A DNA stretch of 64,000 nucleotides from the NCBI RefSeq assembly GCF_004359615.1, contig NZ_SCWA01000004.1, positions 1 through 64,000 on the forward strand. Direction: 5' to 3'. The notes beneath the pieces are model-generated. The model did not search any database and was not told where the DNA came from. It worked only from the letters and a program-made list of their open reading frames with translations. Positions 23,472 to 33,338 of the stretch are shown here, piece by piece. How positions within the stretch are numbered: position 1 is the first letter of the stretch; each line of letters opens with the position of its first letter. The DNA comes from Macrococcus brunensis (GTDB lineage Bacteria > Bacillota > Bacilli > Staphylococcales > Staphylococcaceae). A program made the position numbers and the translations under genes.

Positions 23472-25880
23472 ATGAGACGTATTGTTATTGTAGGAGGCGT
23501 TGCAGGAGGTGCATCTGTAGCAGCCCGTTTGAGAAGACTGAGCGAAGAAGACCAGATTATTTTAATTGAAAGAGGTCCATATGTATCATTCGCCAACTGC
23601 GGTTTACCGTATTATATCGGTGATGAGATTACAGATAGAAGTAAGCTATTAATCCAGACGCCGGAGCTGATGCAAGCACGAATGAATATTGACGTCCGCA
23701 TTAATACTGAAGCATTGAAAATCAATAGAGCGGATCAGCAGCTTTTAGTGAAATCAGCGGGACAGGAAGAGGTCATTGACTACGATATTTTGATTTTATC
23801 GACCGGTGCTAAACCGATTGAAATTCCTGTAGAAGGGAAAGAGCAGTCACATGTTTTCACTTTAAGAAATATCCCGGACATGGACAAAATCAAAACTTAT
23901 ATTAATGACAAGAACGTTAAAACAGCAGCAGTCGTCGGTGGTGGATTTATTGGACTTGAAATAGCTGAGAACCTGCATGCATTAGGTATTCAAGTTTCTT
24001 TATTTGAGCATGGCAATCAAGTAATGCCGGGCATTGATATCGATATGGCGCAAGGTGTTCATGAACATGTGATTCAGCAAGGTGTCGATTTAAGACTGGA
24101 AGAGTCGATTATACGCATTGATTCACAGACAGTAACAACCAGCACGACTGAGACGTTGGATGCCGATATCGTCATTTTGGCCATTGGAGTTCTGCCGGAA
24201 TCGACGCTGGCAGAAGAAGCAGGTCTTGAGCTGGGCATTAAAAAAGCTGTTAAAACGAATGACGTCTTTCAGACCACAGATACACGTATTTATGCGATTG
24301 GCGACGTCAGCGAAGTCACACATCAAATAAGCGGCCAGGCAGCGCATATCCCGCTTGCATGGATAGCAAACCGTCAGGGACGCCTTCTTGCGGATCACTT
24401 GAACGGCAAAACAATTGAAGCGTTGAAGCCTCTCGGCACAGCTATAGCGAAGGTGTTCGACTTATCTGTTGCAAGCACAGGCTTAAATGAAAAAGCATTA
24501 ACAGAGCTCGGTAAAAAGTATCACGTCATCCACGTATCAGGTCAGTCGCATGCGACTTATTATCCAGGCGCTACGCCGATGACGATTAAAGTTATCTTCA
24601 GTCCGGAAGGTGAAATATACGGTGCACAGATAGTCGGCCGTCAAGGTGTCGACAAACGAATTGACCTTATTGCGAGTGCGATGACATTTAAACAGTCAGT
24701 CGTTGATCTACAGAAGATAGAAATTGCTTATGCACCACCGTTCTCATCAGCAAAAGACCCGGTCAATATGGTAGGGTACATCGCAGAAAATGTCCTGACT
24801 GACCAGATGAAGATGGCACAGCACAATGAAATAGCGGATCATCCGCAGTTGATAGACGTTCGCGAGCCGATTGAATATGAGATGGGCACGATTAACAATG
24901 CTAAGAATATACCACTCGGCTCACTCAGAGAGCGTCTTGATGAACTGGACCGAAGCATGCCTGTCACCGTCTTCTGTCAGGTTGGTCAGCGCGGTTATAA
25001 TGCAGCACGTATTCTGAAAAATAATGGTTTTGACGTTATTAATCTGGACGGAGGCTATAAATTATACAAGCAGCTGCACACAGCACCGAAACCAGTGATT
25101 GAAAAGAAAGAAACAGTTAAAGAAGAGGTGAAAACAGTGAGTGAGAACAGACGATTTATTGAGGCGAGCGGCCTGCAGTGTCCGGGTCCGATCCTGAAAG
25201 TGAAAGAAAATATTGATGATATGCGGGACGGAGAACAACTTGAGATCCACGTAACAGACTTTGGCTTCTGTACTGATATTGATGCATGGGCGAATGCGAC
25301 AGGCAACACAGTGATCAGCAATAAGACAGAAGGCGGCAAAGTTAAAGCCGTTGTCCAAAAAGGAACAGTCAATGTTATGAATGATGCTAAAGGACACCAG
25401 CTCGTTGAGACGAAAAACGGGGCGACAATGGTTGTCTTCAGTGGAGACCTCGATAAAGCACTTGCTTCATTCATTATTGCAACAGGCGCTGCATCTTATG
25501 GTAAAGAAGTCACGATGTTCTTCACCTTCTGGGGCTTGAACGTCATTAAGAAACCGGGCATGAAAGTAGCGAAAGAAGGACTGGATAAAGCCTTCGCACA
25601 GATGATGCCGAAACACGCAGGTAAGCTGCCAATCTCTAAAATGAACATGGGTGGCATGGGTGCGCGTATGATTCGTCACGTCATGAACAAAAAGAAAGTG
25701 GATTCATTAGAGACGATGATCGAGAAAGCGCAGTCAATGGGCGTGAAAATGGTCGCGTGTACAATGAGTATGGATATCATGGCTGTAACGAAAGAAGAAC
25801 TGATTGACGGCGTAGAATACGGCGGCGTAGCTACTTACCTTGGGGATACAGAAAAAGCGAACCTAAATCTATTTATATAA
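23472..25880 (+). CDS. CoA-disulfide reductase-rhodanese-TusA-DsrE fusion protein
   Basis: An 802-residue four-part protein. Residues about 1-445 are a flavoprotein disulfide reductase of the CoADR/persulfide reductase type, with FAD motif GGVAGGASVAARLRR and active Cys43 in FANCGLPYY. Residues about 455-540 form a rhodanese with Cys502 (FCQVGQRG). Residues about 560-632 form a TusA-like domain with Cys570 (CPGP). Residues about 640-802 form a DsrE/F-like domain with Cys763. The four thiols could relay sulfane sulfur from CoA persulfide to carriers. It replaces the CstA position of S. aureus. GGAGG lies before ATG 23472. CstR-like operators cover its promoter, and cstB follows after 14 bases. 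Confidence 0.88.
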   Translation: MRRIVIVGGVAGGASVAARLRRLSEEDQIILIERGPYVSFANCGLPYYIGDEITDRSKLLIQTPELMQARMNIDVRINTEALKINRADQQLLVKSAGQEEVIDYDILILSTGAKPIEIPVEGKEQSHVFTLRNIPDMDKIKTYINDKNVKTAAVVGGGFIGLEIAENLHALGIQVSLFEHGNQVMPGIDIDMAQGVHEHVIQQGVDLRLEESIIRIDSQTVTTSTTETLDADIVILAIGVLPESTLAEEAGLELGIKKAVKTNDVFQTTDTRIYAIGDVSEVTHQISGQAAHIPLAWIANRQGRLLADHLNGKTIEALKPLGTAIAKVFDLSVASTGLNEKALTELGKKYHVIHVSGQSHATYYPGATPMTIKVIFSPEGEIYGAQIVGRQGVDKRIDLIASAMTFKQSVVDLQKIEIAYAPPFSSAKDPVNMVGYIAENVLTDQMKMAQHNEIADHPQLIDVREPIEYEMGTINNAKNIPLGSLRERLDELDRSMPVTVFCQVGQRGYNAARILKNNGFDVINLDGGYKLYKQLHTAPKPVIEKKETVKEEVKTVSENRRFIEASGLQCPGPILKVKENIDDMRDGEQLEIHVTDFGFCTDIDAWANATGNTVISNKTEGGKVKAVVQKGTVNVMNDAKGHQLVETKNGATMVVFSGDLDKALASFIIATGAASYGKEVTMFFTFWGLNVIKKPGMKVAKEGLDKAFAQMMPKHAGKLPISKMNMGGMGARMIRHVMNKKKVDSLETMIEKAQSMGVKMVACTMSMDIMAVTKEELIDGVEYGGVATYLGDTEKANLNLFI

Positions 25881-25894
25881 AAAGGAGAGAGAAT

Positions 25895-27220
25895 ATGTAT
25901 TTTAAATCATTTTTTAACGGTCCGTTAGCGCAGATGTCTTATATGGTCGGCTGCCAGAAAACAGGAGAAGCGATCATTATTGATCCTCTCCGCGACCTGA
26001 CACCTTATATTGAAACAGCAGAAAGTGAGAATCTTGAGATTAAATATGTGACTGAAACGCATATTCATGCAGATTTTGCATCCGGTCTGCGCGAAGCAGT
26101 GAACAGATTAGGCGCTAAAGCTTATGTCTCTGGCCTTGGCGGCGAAGACTGGCAATACAAAGCTGTTGACGCAGAACGCCTGGCAGAAGGCGATGTGATC
26201 AAGGTGGGTAACGTTAAGCTTGAAGTGATCCATACACCGGGTCATACGCCTGAAAGCATCAGTTTCCTGCTTACGGATAATCAGTCTGATATTCCGATGG
26301 GTCTGTTTACAGGGGACTTTATCTTTGTGGGTGATGTCGGTCGTCCCGATTTACTGGAGACTGCTGCCGGCGTCAAGGATTCAACTGAAATCGGTGCGAA
26401 ACAGATGTACCAGTCCATCAAGAAAATAGCTGATTTACCGGATTACATTCAAATCTGGCCGGGTCACGGAGCAGGCAGCGCATGTGGTAAGTCATTAGGG
26501 GCAGTTCCAGTGACAACACTCGGTTACGAACGCGTGAACAGCTGGGCATTCCAGTATGATGATGAAGAAAGTTTCATTCAGGCACTGACCAGTGAACAGC
26601 CGGAACCGCCGTATTATTTCAAGGAAATGAAAAGAATCAATCGTGACGGCGTCAACCCTTATTCAGCTGATTCGGTTATGCCGGTCGCTGAACTGACAGC
26701 GTCTGTTGTACTGGACTTACGCCAGAAAGAAGTATTCGCAGAGAATGGCAGTATGGGCATCAATGTTCCTTATAATAAGAAGTTCCTCAGTTTTGCCGGC
26801 TGGTATCTGAACTATGAAGAGCCGCTCCAGTTGATTGGAGACTTCGAGATGGTTCAGCAGGCAGCAGATGAACTGAAACTGATTGGATTTGATAAAGTGA
26901 CGGGTTATTTACCGGGCAATAAAGTGAACGGACCGTCCTATGATCAGATTGAACCCGCTGACTTTAAAGAAAAAGATAAAGAAACTATCAATATTCTGGA
27001 CGTTCGTACCCAAAAAGAATGGGATGACAGTCATTTTGAAGGCGCGAAACATCTTCACTTTGGTAAGCTGACGACAGAAGAGATTCCATTCAATCAGGAT
27101 GACAAGATTTATGTACACTGTCAGTCAGGTGTTCGCAGCGCAATCGCGATGAGTATTCTTGAAAATCTCGGTTATGAACAGGCTGTCAATATAAAAGGCG
27201 GTTACGATGCAGTGAAATAA
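25895..27220 (+). CDS. cstB: Persulfide dioxygenase-rhodanese fusion CstB
   Basis: A 441-residue protein like S. aureus CstB. The N-terminal metallo-beta-lactamase domain has THIHAD (His56, His58, Asp60), the iron ligand His113 in HTPGH, an Asp at 141 (TGDF) and GHGAGSACG with Cys197. A middle rhodanese-like part (about 265-355) has no catalytic Cys. The C-terminal rhodanese has Cys409 (VHCQSGVRSA). CstB oxidises low-molecular-weight persulfides with oxygen, yielding thiosulfate. It is co-transcribed with the CoADR fusion under CstR-type control. AAGGAGAGAG precedes the start and a terminator follows. Confidence 0.93.
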   Translation: MYFKSFFNGPLAQMSYMVGCQKTGEAIIIDPLRDLTPYIETAESENLEIKYVTETHIHADFASGLREAVNRLGAKAYVSGLGGEDWQYKAVDAERLAEGDVIKVGNVKLEVIHTPGHTPESISFLLTDNQSDIPMGLFTGDFIFVGDVGRPDLLETAAGVKDSTEIGAKQMYQSIKKIADLPDYIQIWPGHGAGSACGKSLGAVPVTTLGYERVNSWAFQYDDEESFIQALTSEQPEPPYYFKEMKRINRDGVNPYSADSVMPVAELTASVVLDLRQKEVFAENGSMGINVPYNKKFLSFAGWYLNYEEPLQLIGDFEMVQQAADELKLIGFDKVTGYLPGNKVNGPSYDQIEPADFKEKDKETINILDVRTQKEWDDSHFEGAKHLHFGKLTTEEIPFNQDDKIYVHCQSGVRSAIAMSILENLGYEQAVNIKGGYDAVK

Positions 27221-27273
27221 AGGCAACAGACTTGAAAATTTAGTTTTTCAGGACTATGCTTGATACAAATGAT

Positions 27274-27309
27274 AAAAAACCTCACAAATTTGATTTGTGC
27301 GGTTTTTTT
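27274..27309 (+). terminator. Terminator of fusion-cstB operon
   Basis: AACCTCACAAAT pairs with ATTTGTGCGGTT, with one mismatch, around TTG, then T7. Confidence 0.82.
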
Positions 27310-27328
27310 GTGGGAAGGTGGACCTTAT

Positions 27329-29215
27329 TTGAAGGCTTATTATCAGTCGCTGCTTACAATTGATGCTGCTAAAATAGACGTCCCTAAAGGCATCAGACAA
27401 GGGCTTCTTATTTTTATCGCTTTATTTATCTTCTATTTATTTGGCGAGCTGCAGACCGGGCTGCTTGTCTCGATGGGGACGTTGTCTCATATCTATCTCT
27501 TCGGCGGGACACTCAAATCTAAGATTAAGACAGCTTTGACGGTGAGTGCAACTTTAGCACTGGCCATGATTTTGGGTTCACTTGTCGGTCAGCATGCACT
27601 TCTCTATGCTATCCTGCTTATTGCGTTTGCGGTGATACCCTTCTATGTCTTTACAGCGCTTGGCGTTAAAGGGCCGTCATCAACATTCTTTATCGTGGCG
27701 TTTGGTCTCGCATCGTTCATGCCGTATCATCCGGAAGCAGCGCTTTACCGAGGTGCTCTCGTCATGCTTGGAGGCCTGCTTTCTGTACTCGTCGTCTATG
27801 CTGAAGCATTACTGTTCAAGAATACAGTGCAGCAGCAGGCAGTCATCAGTGATTTCCGCATGCTGCTCTCACTCGCTCACCATTATTCAGATTTCGATCA
27901 GTTCAAGAAGACGAATCAGCAGGCGCTGCAGACTTTCAGTTCCAGCAGTCAGACGCTGAGAAGTGCAGATATCGGCTTATTGAAAGAAAATAAAGTGAAC
28001 TATGAAAGACGCCTGCTTTTCCATGAAATGGCCCAGGTAATCTTTGCGGAATTACTGGAACTTCGTGCTCGCGGTTACAAGGCAATACCGGAGGACATGA
28101 TCGACATGCTCGAATATCTCTGTCTAAGTGTAGAGAATCAATCATCTGTGTCATGGAAAAAGTCTGTGGATGTTGATCCACAGTTCGAAGCGCTTGCCGT
28201 TGCACTCTTTCGTACAGAAGAAGTCTTGAATGCACCGCCGGAACAATTGTCTTATAAGATGAGTACAAGAGATGTTAACTATGTTGAACGTCTGATACAG
28301 AATCTGACACCGGAATCGATGGTTTTTATCATGACCTTAAAGTATGCAGCGATTGTCACAGCAGCGGTGACATTTGCGCTGCTCTTCAATATTGAACGAC
28401 CTTACTGGGTGGCATTGTCTGCTCATACCGTTATGCTCGGTATTCATACAGTGTCAAGCATGCAACGGGCTGGAGCACGCATTATCGGTACGTCTATCGG
28501 CTTATTGATTATACTTGCTATTCTGCCTCTTCATCCTAGTCCGCTTGCCATTCTGCTTATTATTGCAGTGACAGGTGGGATTACCGAAATGATTGTAGCC
28601 TCCAATTATTCGCTCGCTATGATTTTCATTACCATTCAGGTTCTGATGATGTCTGCTATTGCAGCAGGACATCTGTCACAGGATTTTGCTTTGTTAAGAA
28701 TAACGGATACCGTTATCGGTGTACTCATTGCTGTATTCGGTACGCTCCTGCTCGGACGTGTGACAGCATCTGCTCGTCTGCCGCATATGTTAGCTGCACT
28801 TTTACGGCAGGAAGCTGTGGCGTTCCATGATCTGTTTACAAATGACCACCAGGCAGAAATCAGAAGACGCTCATTTCCACTTAATCAGCAAGTCTTCAAT
28901 AGCAGACTCACCTATACACAGGCATCAGGTGAACTGACTGCGGATAAGGAACAAGTTGAAGCTTACTACGCAGTTATCACGCTTCTCGAACAGATCAGCT
29001 TTACACTTAATCGCCTGAAAGAGCAGTCACCAAAATCGCTGGACGACCACACACTGAGTGTCTATATGCTGACTTTCGCCAATGTCGCAAAACAAATTGA
29101 ATACCAGCAGTCCCTTGATAAAGTAGAGTTACCGGAGTTGCCGGAAGCGGATTACTTAAGAGGGATGCTGAATGAACTGCAGAATTACTGTAGTCGCTAC
29201 CAAGCTGTTTCATGA
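27329..29215 (+). CDS. FUSC family membrane protein
   Basis: A roughly 628-residue protein with two sets of membrane helices (about residues 25-170 and 345-490), each followed by a soluble region. This is the layout of the FUSC/aromatic acid exporter and YccS-like family. Substrates of such exporters include aromatic acids and fusaric acid; none can be assigned here. The open frame reaches back to 27260, but that part runs through the cstB terminator. I prefer TTG 27329, which has GGAAGGTGG seven bases upstream. It is probably monocistronic, with a terminator right after the stop. Confidence 0.72.
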   Translation: MKAYYQSLLTIDAAKIDVPKGIRQGLLIFIALFIFYLFGELQTGLLVSMGTLSHIYLFGGTLKSKIKTALTVSATLALAMILGSLVGQHALLYAILLIAFAVIPFYVFTALGVKGPSSTFFIVAFGLASFMPYHPEAALYRGALVMLGGLLSVLVVYAEALLFKNTVQQQAVISDFRMLLSLAHHYSDFDQFKKTNQQALQTFSSSSQTLRSADIGLLKENKVNYERRLLFHEMAQVIFAELLELRARGYKAIPEDMIDMLEYLCLSVENQSSVSWKKSVDVDPQFEALAVALFRTEEVLNAPPEQLSYKMSTRDVNYVERLIQNLTPESMVFIMTLKYAAIVTAAVTFALLFNIERPYWVALSAHTVMLGIHTVSSMQRAGARIIGTSIGLLIILAILPLHPSPLAILLIIAVTGGITEMIVASNYSLAMIFITIQVLMMSAIAAGHLSQDFALLRITDTVIGVLIAVFGTLLLGRVTASARLPHMLAALLRQEAVAFHDLFTNDHQAEIRRRSFPLNQQVFNSRLTYTQASGELTADKEQVEAYYAVITLLEQISFTLNRLKEQSPKSLDDHTLSVYMLTFANVAKQIEYQQSLDKVELPELPEADYLRGMLNELQNYCSRYQAVS

Positions 29216-29234
29216 GAAACAGCTTTCTTTTTTT
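29202..29234 (+). terminator. Terminator of FUSC gene
   Basis: AAGCTGTTTC and GAAACAGCTT pair around ATGA, then a T-rich tract. The hairpin overlaps the stop codon. Confidence 0.88.
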
Positions 29235-29286
29235 GAGGAGTCCTCTATAATAAAAGAGATTAGACTAAGGTGTAAAAGGAGCCTCT

Positions 29287-30570
29287 ATGAAAAGAGATAT
29301 CAGACTGCTACTTTCAGTTCCGGTTTTAAGCTGGGCACTCTATGATTTCAGTAATACGATTTTCAGTGCTAACATCATCACCTTATTTTTCCCGCAGTTC
29401 GTCACAGAACAGCTGGGGACGAATCCAGTGCAGGAGCAGATTGCTTCAACCTGGATTGCATACTCTGCAAGTATTGCTGCATTTTTTCTGATTTTGCTCA
29501 GTCCATTGTACGGCGTTTACATAGACCGGACGAATAAAAAGAAAAAATGGGTCATTATCTTCACGCTCATTGTATTTGCCTGTACATATCTCATGGGCTA
29601 TATCAACAGTATGGATTTAAAGCAATCAGTATTTGGACTTCCAGTCGCATTCTTAATTACCATCCTGCTTTTTACCATTGCCAAGTTCACTTATAACTCC
29701 AGCCTTGTCTTTTATGATGCCATGATGAGTAGTCTCGCACCGAAAGAAGACCATTCAGTGATTTCAGGGTTTGGGGTTGCCTTAGGTTATCTCGGGACGC
29801 TTGTCGGAGTATTGAGTGTTACATCGTTAGTAGGTAAAGGGCCGACAACTGAAACGTTTATCCCGACGGCTATTCTTTTCCTGGTGTTCAGCCTGCCGAT
29901 TTTCATTTTTGGTAAAGACGGTAACCGTGAAGTGAAAAGAGAGAAGTCAATCGGTGGTTACAGAGAAGTATGGGAGACATTTAAACTCGCTCGGAAAGAG
30001 CCTGCTATTTATGTGTTCCTGATTGTTTACTTTTTCTTAAATGATGCACTGGCAACAGCTATCAGTATGATGCAGCCTTATGCGACGACCGTTGTCGGTT
30101 TCTCGAACAGTCAGTTTATCAGCATCTTCATGATTGCGACAGTTTTCAGTGTAATCGGGGCTTTTATCTTCGGCTATATTGCGAAACATATCGGTTCAGC
30201 GAGAGCGTTACAGTGGGTCGCGCTTGTCCTGATGATTGCTTTAGTACTGGCAAGTCTGCCTCTAGCTAAAGAATGGTTTTATTTATGTGCGATTCTCTTT
30301 GGCATTGCGATGGGTTCTATCTGGGTGATTTCACGCACGCTTATCATCGAATTGTCACCTGCTGAACATGAAGGACAGTTCTTCGGTTTGTTCTCGATGA
30401 GCGGTAAATTATCAGCTGTTATGGGTCCCTTTATATATGGGACTATTACCTGGCTACTGAGTGACTACGGTGCTACGGCAAGTCGGGTAGCCATTCTCTC
30501 ATTATTTATTATGGCGCTTGGTGCCTTTATTCTGCATTTCAAAGTCATCAGACTTTTGGCAAAGGAGTAA
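29287..30570 (+). CDS. MFS transporter, UMF1/Atg22-like
   Basis: A 427-residue protein with about 12 membrane segments. The early motif SWALYDFSNTIFSANIITLFFPQ and the later IDRTNKKKKW loop place it in the UMF1 branch of the major facilitator superfamily, related to the yeast vacuolar amino-acid effluxer Atg22. The bacterial substrates are unknown. AAAGGAGCC precedes the start. It lies 51 bases before lytS, and no terminator is visible between, so some read-through into lytSR is possible. Confidence 0.82.
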   Translation: MKRDIRLLLSVPVLSWALYDFSNTIFSANIITLFFPQFVTEQLGTNPVQEQIASTWIAYSASIAAFFLILLSPLYGVYIDRTNKKKKWVIIFTLIVFACTYLMGYINSMDLKQSVFGLPVAFLITILLFTIAKFTYNSSLVFYDAMMSSLAPKEDHSVISGFGVALGYLGTLVGVLSVTSLVGKGPTTETFIPTAILFLVFSLPIFIFGKDGNREVKREKSIGGYREVWETFKLARKEPAIYVFLIVYFFLNDALATAISMMQPYATTVVGFSNSQFISIFMIATVFSVIGAFIFGYIAKHIGSARALQWVALVLMIALVLASLPLAKEWFYLCAILFGIAMGSIWVISRTLIIELSPAEHEGQFFGLFSMSGKLSAVMGPFIYGTITWLLSDYGATASRVAILSLFIMALGAFILHFKVIRLLAKE

Positions 30571-30621
30571 CTTCGGTTATTCCTTTTTTGCGTTATAATG
30601 GGAATGATAGGAGGGCATTCT

Positions 30622-32364
30622 ATGCTAAGTCTTTTTATATTGCTTCTGGAACGTGTCGGTCTGATTATTCTCATTGCCTATTTATTGATGAACGTGCCCT
30701 ATTTTAAGAAAGTCATGACAAAGAGAGAAAAAGGTTCGACACAGCTCCAGTTACTGCTGATCTTTGGTCTGTTCGCTGTTATTTCTAACTTTACAGGTGT
30801 GGAGATAAAGAATAATCAGATCATTTCAAGTGAAATCTTCTACAAATTGTCAGAGGATACGTCGCTCGCAAATACACGCATCTTGATCATCAGTGTCGCT
30901 GGACTTGTCGGTGGACCTTATGTAGGTATCGGGATTGGTATTATATCGGGATTATCCCGGTATTTCATGGGCGGAGAAGCAGCGTATACTTATATTATTT
31001 CTTCTGTGATAGTCGGTATCATCGCAGGTTATTTCGGTCATAAATCAATTCGGGAGAACCGTTATCCGACTATTGTACAAGGTATCATCATCGGCGCTGC
31101 TTTAGAGATGATTCAGATGTTCTGTATCATTTTGTTTTCTCTGGACAAAGCAGCATCAATTGAGCTTGTGCAGTTCATCGCACTGCCGATGATTTCGATC
31201 AACAGTCTGGGCTCTGCTATTTTCTTATCCATCATCATCTCCACACTGCAGCAGGAAGAACGTATGCGTGCTGTTCAGACACATGACGTATTAGCAGTCG
31301 CGAATCAGACACTGCCTTATTTCAGAGCAGGCCTTACTCAGGAGTCAGCTACTGAAGCGGCGACAATCATTCGAGACTTGCTCAAACTGTCTGCTGTCTC
31401 CATCACCAACAAGACAGATATTCTCGCGCACGTCGGAGCAGGGAGTGATCATCATGTACCTCAGAAAAAAATCATCACCGATCTCTCGAAGGATGTCATT
31501 AAATTAGGTGAAGTGAAAGAAGCGCATTCTAAAGAAGCAATCGGCTGCACGCATCCAAACTGCCCACTGGACGGGGCGATTGTTATTCCACTCTACGCTG
31601 AAAACCAGATAGCGGGGACGCTGAAGTTTTATTTTACGGATAATCGTAAAATGACTTATGTCGAGCGTCAGCTGGCTGAAGGACTCGGCAATATCTTCTC
31701 CAGTCAGATCGAACTCGGGCGTGCTGAAACACAGAGCAAACTGCTGAAGGAGGCAGAAATTAAGTCGCTGCAGGCACAGGTCAATCCTCATTTCTTCTTT
31801 AACGCGATTAATACCATTTCAGCCCTGATCAGAATGGATAGTGAACGTGCGCGGGAACTGCTTCTCAGTCTTAGTCATTTCTTCCGCTCTAATCTGCAAG
31901 GTGCCAGAACACCGACGATTACGGTAGAGAAAGAATTGCAGCAGGTCCATGCTTACCTTGCACTTGAACAGGCAAGATTTCCTGACCGTTTCAATATCCA
32001 GTTCGATGTTGATGACAACTGTCTGCAGGAATATGTGCCGCCATTTCTCATTCAGATATTAGTTGAGAATGCCATTAAACACGCATTCAGCAATCGTAAA
32101 AAAGGTAATGATATCGATGTACGGGTCAGAAAAGCGCATTGTCTTTATATTGAAGTGAAAGATAACGGCTTTGGTATCTCAGCTGATAAGAGAAAACTGA
32201 TCGGTCAGTCACTCGTTTATTCAGAATCAGGGACAGGAAGCGCACTGGAAAACTTGAATAAAAGACTTGTGGGATTGTTTGGCGAGAAAGCTAAGTTACA
32301 GTTTGAGACCTCTGTGACCGGCACTCGTTTCTACAGTGAACTGCCGTTAAAAGGAGGCCAATAG
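30622..32364 (+). CDS. lytS: Sensor histidine kinase LytS
   Basis: A 580-residue membrane sensor, near the length of S. aureus LytS. The N-terminal 5TMR-LYT membrane part (residues about 1-200) is followed by a GAF-like region, then the LytS-type kinase: NPHFFFNAINTISALIR with the phospho-acceptor His, ENAIKHAF and DNGFGI ATP-binding motifs. It senses changes in membrane potential in staphylococci and activates lrgAB via LytR. GGAGGG precedes ATG 30622; the longer frame is unsupported. lytR starts directly after its stop. Its partner LytR is damaged here, so the pathway may be broken downstream of an intact sensor. Confidence 0.92.
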   Translation: MLSLFILLLERVGLIILIAYLLMNVPYFKKVMTKREKGSTQLQLLLIFGLFAVISNFTGVEIKNNQIISSEIFYKLSEDTSLANTRILIISVAGLVGGPYVGIGIGIISGLSRYFMGGEAAYTYIISSVIVGIIAGYFGHKSIRENRYPTIVQGIIIGAALEMIQMFCIILFSLDKAASIELVQFIALPMISINSLGSAIFLSIIISTLQQEERMRAVQTHDVLAVANQTLPYFRAGLTQESATEAATIIRDLLKLSAVSITNKTDILAHVGAGSDHHVPQKKIITDLSKDVIKLGEVKEAHSKEAIGCTHPNCPLDGAIVIPLYAENQIAGTLKFYFTDNRKMTYVERQLAEGLGNIFSSQIELGRAETQSKLLKEAEIKSLQAQVNPHFFFNAINTISALIRMDSERARELLLSLSHFFRSNLQGARTPTITVEKELQQVHAYLALEQARFPDRFNIQFDVDDNCLQEYVPPFLIQILVENAIKHAFSNRKKGNDIDVRVRKAHCLYIEVKDNGFGISADKRKLIGQSLVYSESGTGSALENLNKRLVGLFGEKAKLQFETSVTGTRFYSELPLKGGQ

Positions 32365-33111
32365 ATGAAAATATTAATAGTAGATGATGAACCACTTGCA
32401 AGAAATGAACTGAAGTTTCTGATTGAACAGCTGGATGATATTGATTTAGTGGACGAAGCAGACTGCGTCGAAGATACACTGACTGCACTCTTATCAGAAC
32501 GCTATGATTTATTGTTTCTGGATATCAATCTGATTGATGAAAGCGGACTGGACCTCGCAGAGAAGATTAATAAGATGAAGCGGCCGCCGCAGATTATCTT
32601 TGCCACGGCTCACGATACATTTGCGGTTAAAGCATTTGAACTGAATGCGCTGGATTACGTGCTAAAGCCATTTGAACCCGCTAGAATTGAGCAGGCAGTA
32701 GCGAAAGCACGAACAGAAAAACAACAGATTACTGCTATTTCTATACAGTCAGATGATAAGATCTATGTGCTGAAATTTGATGAGATTGTCGCGCTTTATG
32801 TCGAAGAAGGACAACTGCATATTGCGACAGTAGACAGACAATATTTACTCAATGAGCCACTCAGTAACTATGAGAAAAAACTACCGGATTATTTCATGCA
32901 TATTCACCGCTCAAATATTATCAATACGAGACATCATTCACATGACAAAAACTTATTCATTCTTTCATCAGGTAGCAGTCATCACACTTATTCTGCTTAT
33001 CTCAAAAGTACTGGAAGGCATCATGCCGATTCCGATGCCGGCGTCAGTTATCGGACTTGTACTGTTATTCATCGCACTCTGTACAGGTATCGTCAAGCTT
33101 GGCCAGGTTGA
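32365..33111 (+). pseudogene. lytR: lytR, truncated and fused out of frame into lrgA
   Basis: The frame encodes 248 residues, but only about the first 190 are LytR. The receiver domain is intact (DD at 7-8, phospho-acceptor Asp53 in FLDINL, Lys in YVLKPF). The LytTR DNA-binding domain begins normally and reaches [11 protein letters not shown] (His190), where S. aureus LytR continues for about 40 more residues. After about base 32934-32941 the DNA is lrgA sequence read in the wrong frame (ending RYRQAWPG). The last strands of LytTR and the usual intergenic space are missing, as expected from a single deletion. DNA binding is probably lost. It directly follows lytS. Confidence 0.8.
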
Positions 33112-33337
33112 AACAGTAGGCAGTGCACTCGTTAATAACATCGGTCTCTTATTCGTACCCGCGGGAATTTCAGTGATCAATTCACTCGGCGTTATCAGTG
33201 CACATCCATTCCTGATTTTAGGTCTGATCTTCATCTCAACTGTGATGCTGCTCGTGTCAACAGGCATCTTCTCACAAGTTCTCGTAACTAAATCACCAGT
33301 GATGACAAAAGCACCTAAAGAAATGGAGGTGCATTAA
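32942..33337 (+). CDS. lrgA: Antiholin-like protein LrgA
   Basis: A 131-residue membrane protein with four hydrophobic helices. The core [33 protein letters not shown] is very close to S. aureus LrgA. With LrgB it is thought to modulate murein hydrolase activity, export and pyruvate movement. ATG 32942 lies right at the lytR junction and has no Shine-Dalgarno. The N-terminus is about 8 residues shorter than in S. aureus, so the native start may have been lost. The lytR frame runs over it until 33111, so any translation may depend on coupling or re-initiation. The normal lrgAB promoter region is absent. Confidence 0.85.
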   Translation: MTKTYSFFHQVAVITLILLISKVLEGIMPIPMPASVIGLVLLFIALCTGIVKLGQVETVGSALVNNIGLLFVPAGISVINSLGVISAHPFLILGLIFISTVMLLVSTGIFSQVLVTKSPVMTKAPKEMEVH

Positions 33338-33338
33338 T

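Noticed and set aside
27260-27328. Longer N-terminus of the FUSC protein
   Set aside because: It would translate through the cstB terminator hairpin; TTG 27329 has a strong Shine-Dalgarno.
32852-32941. Upstream extension of the lrgA frame
   Set aside because: This part is lytR DNA read in another frame; LrgA similarity starts near 32942.
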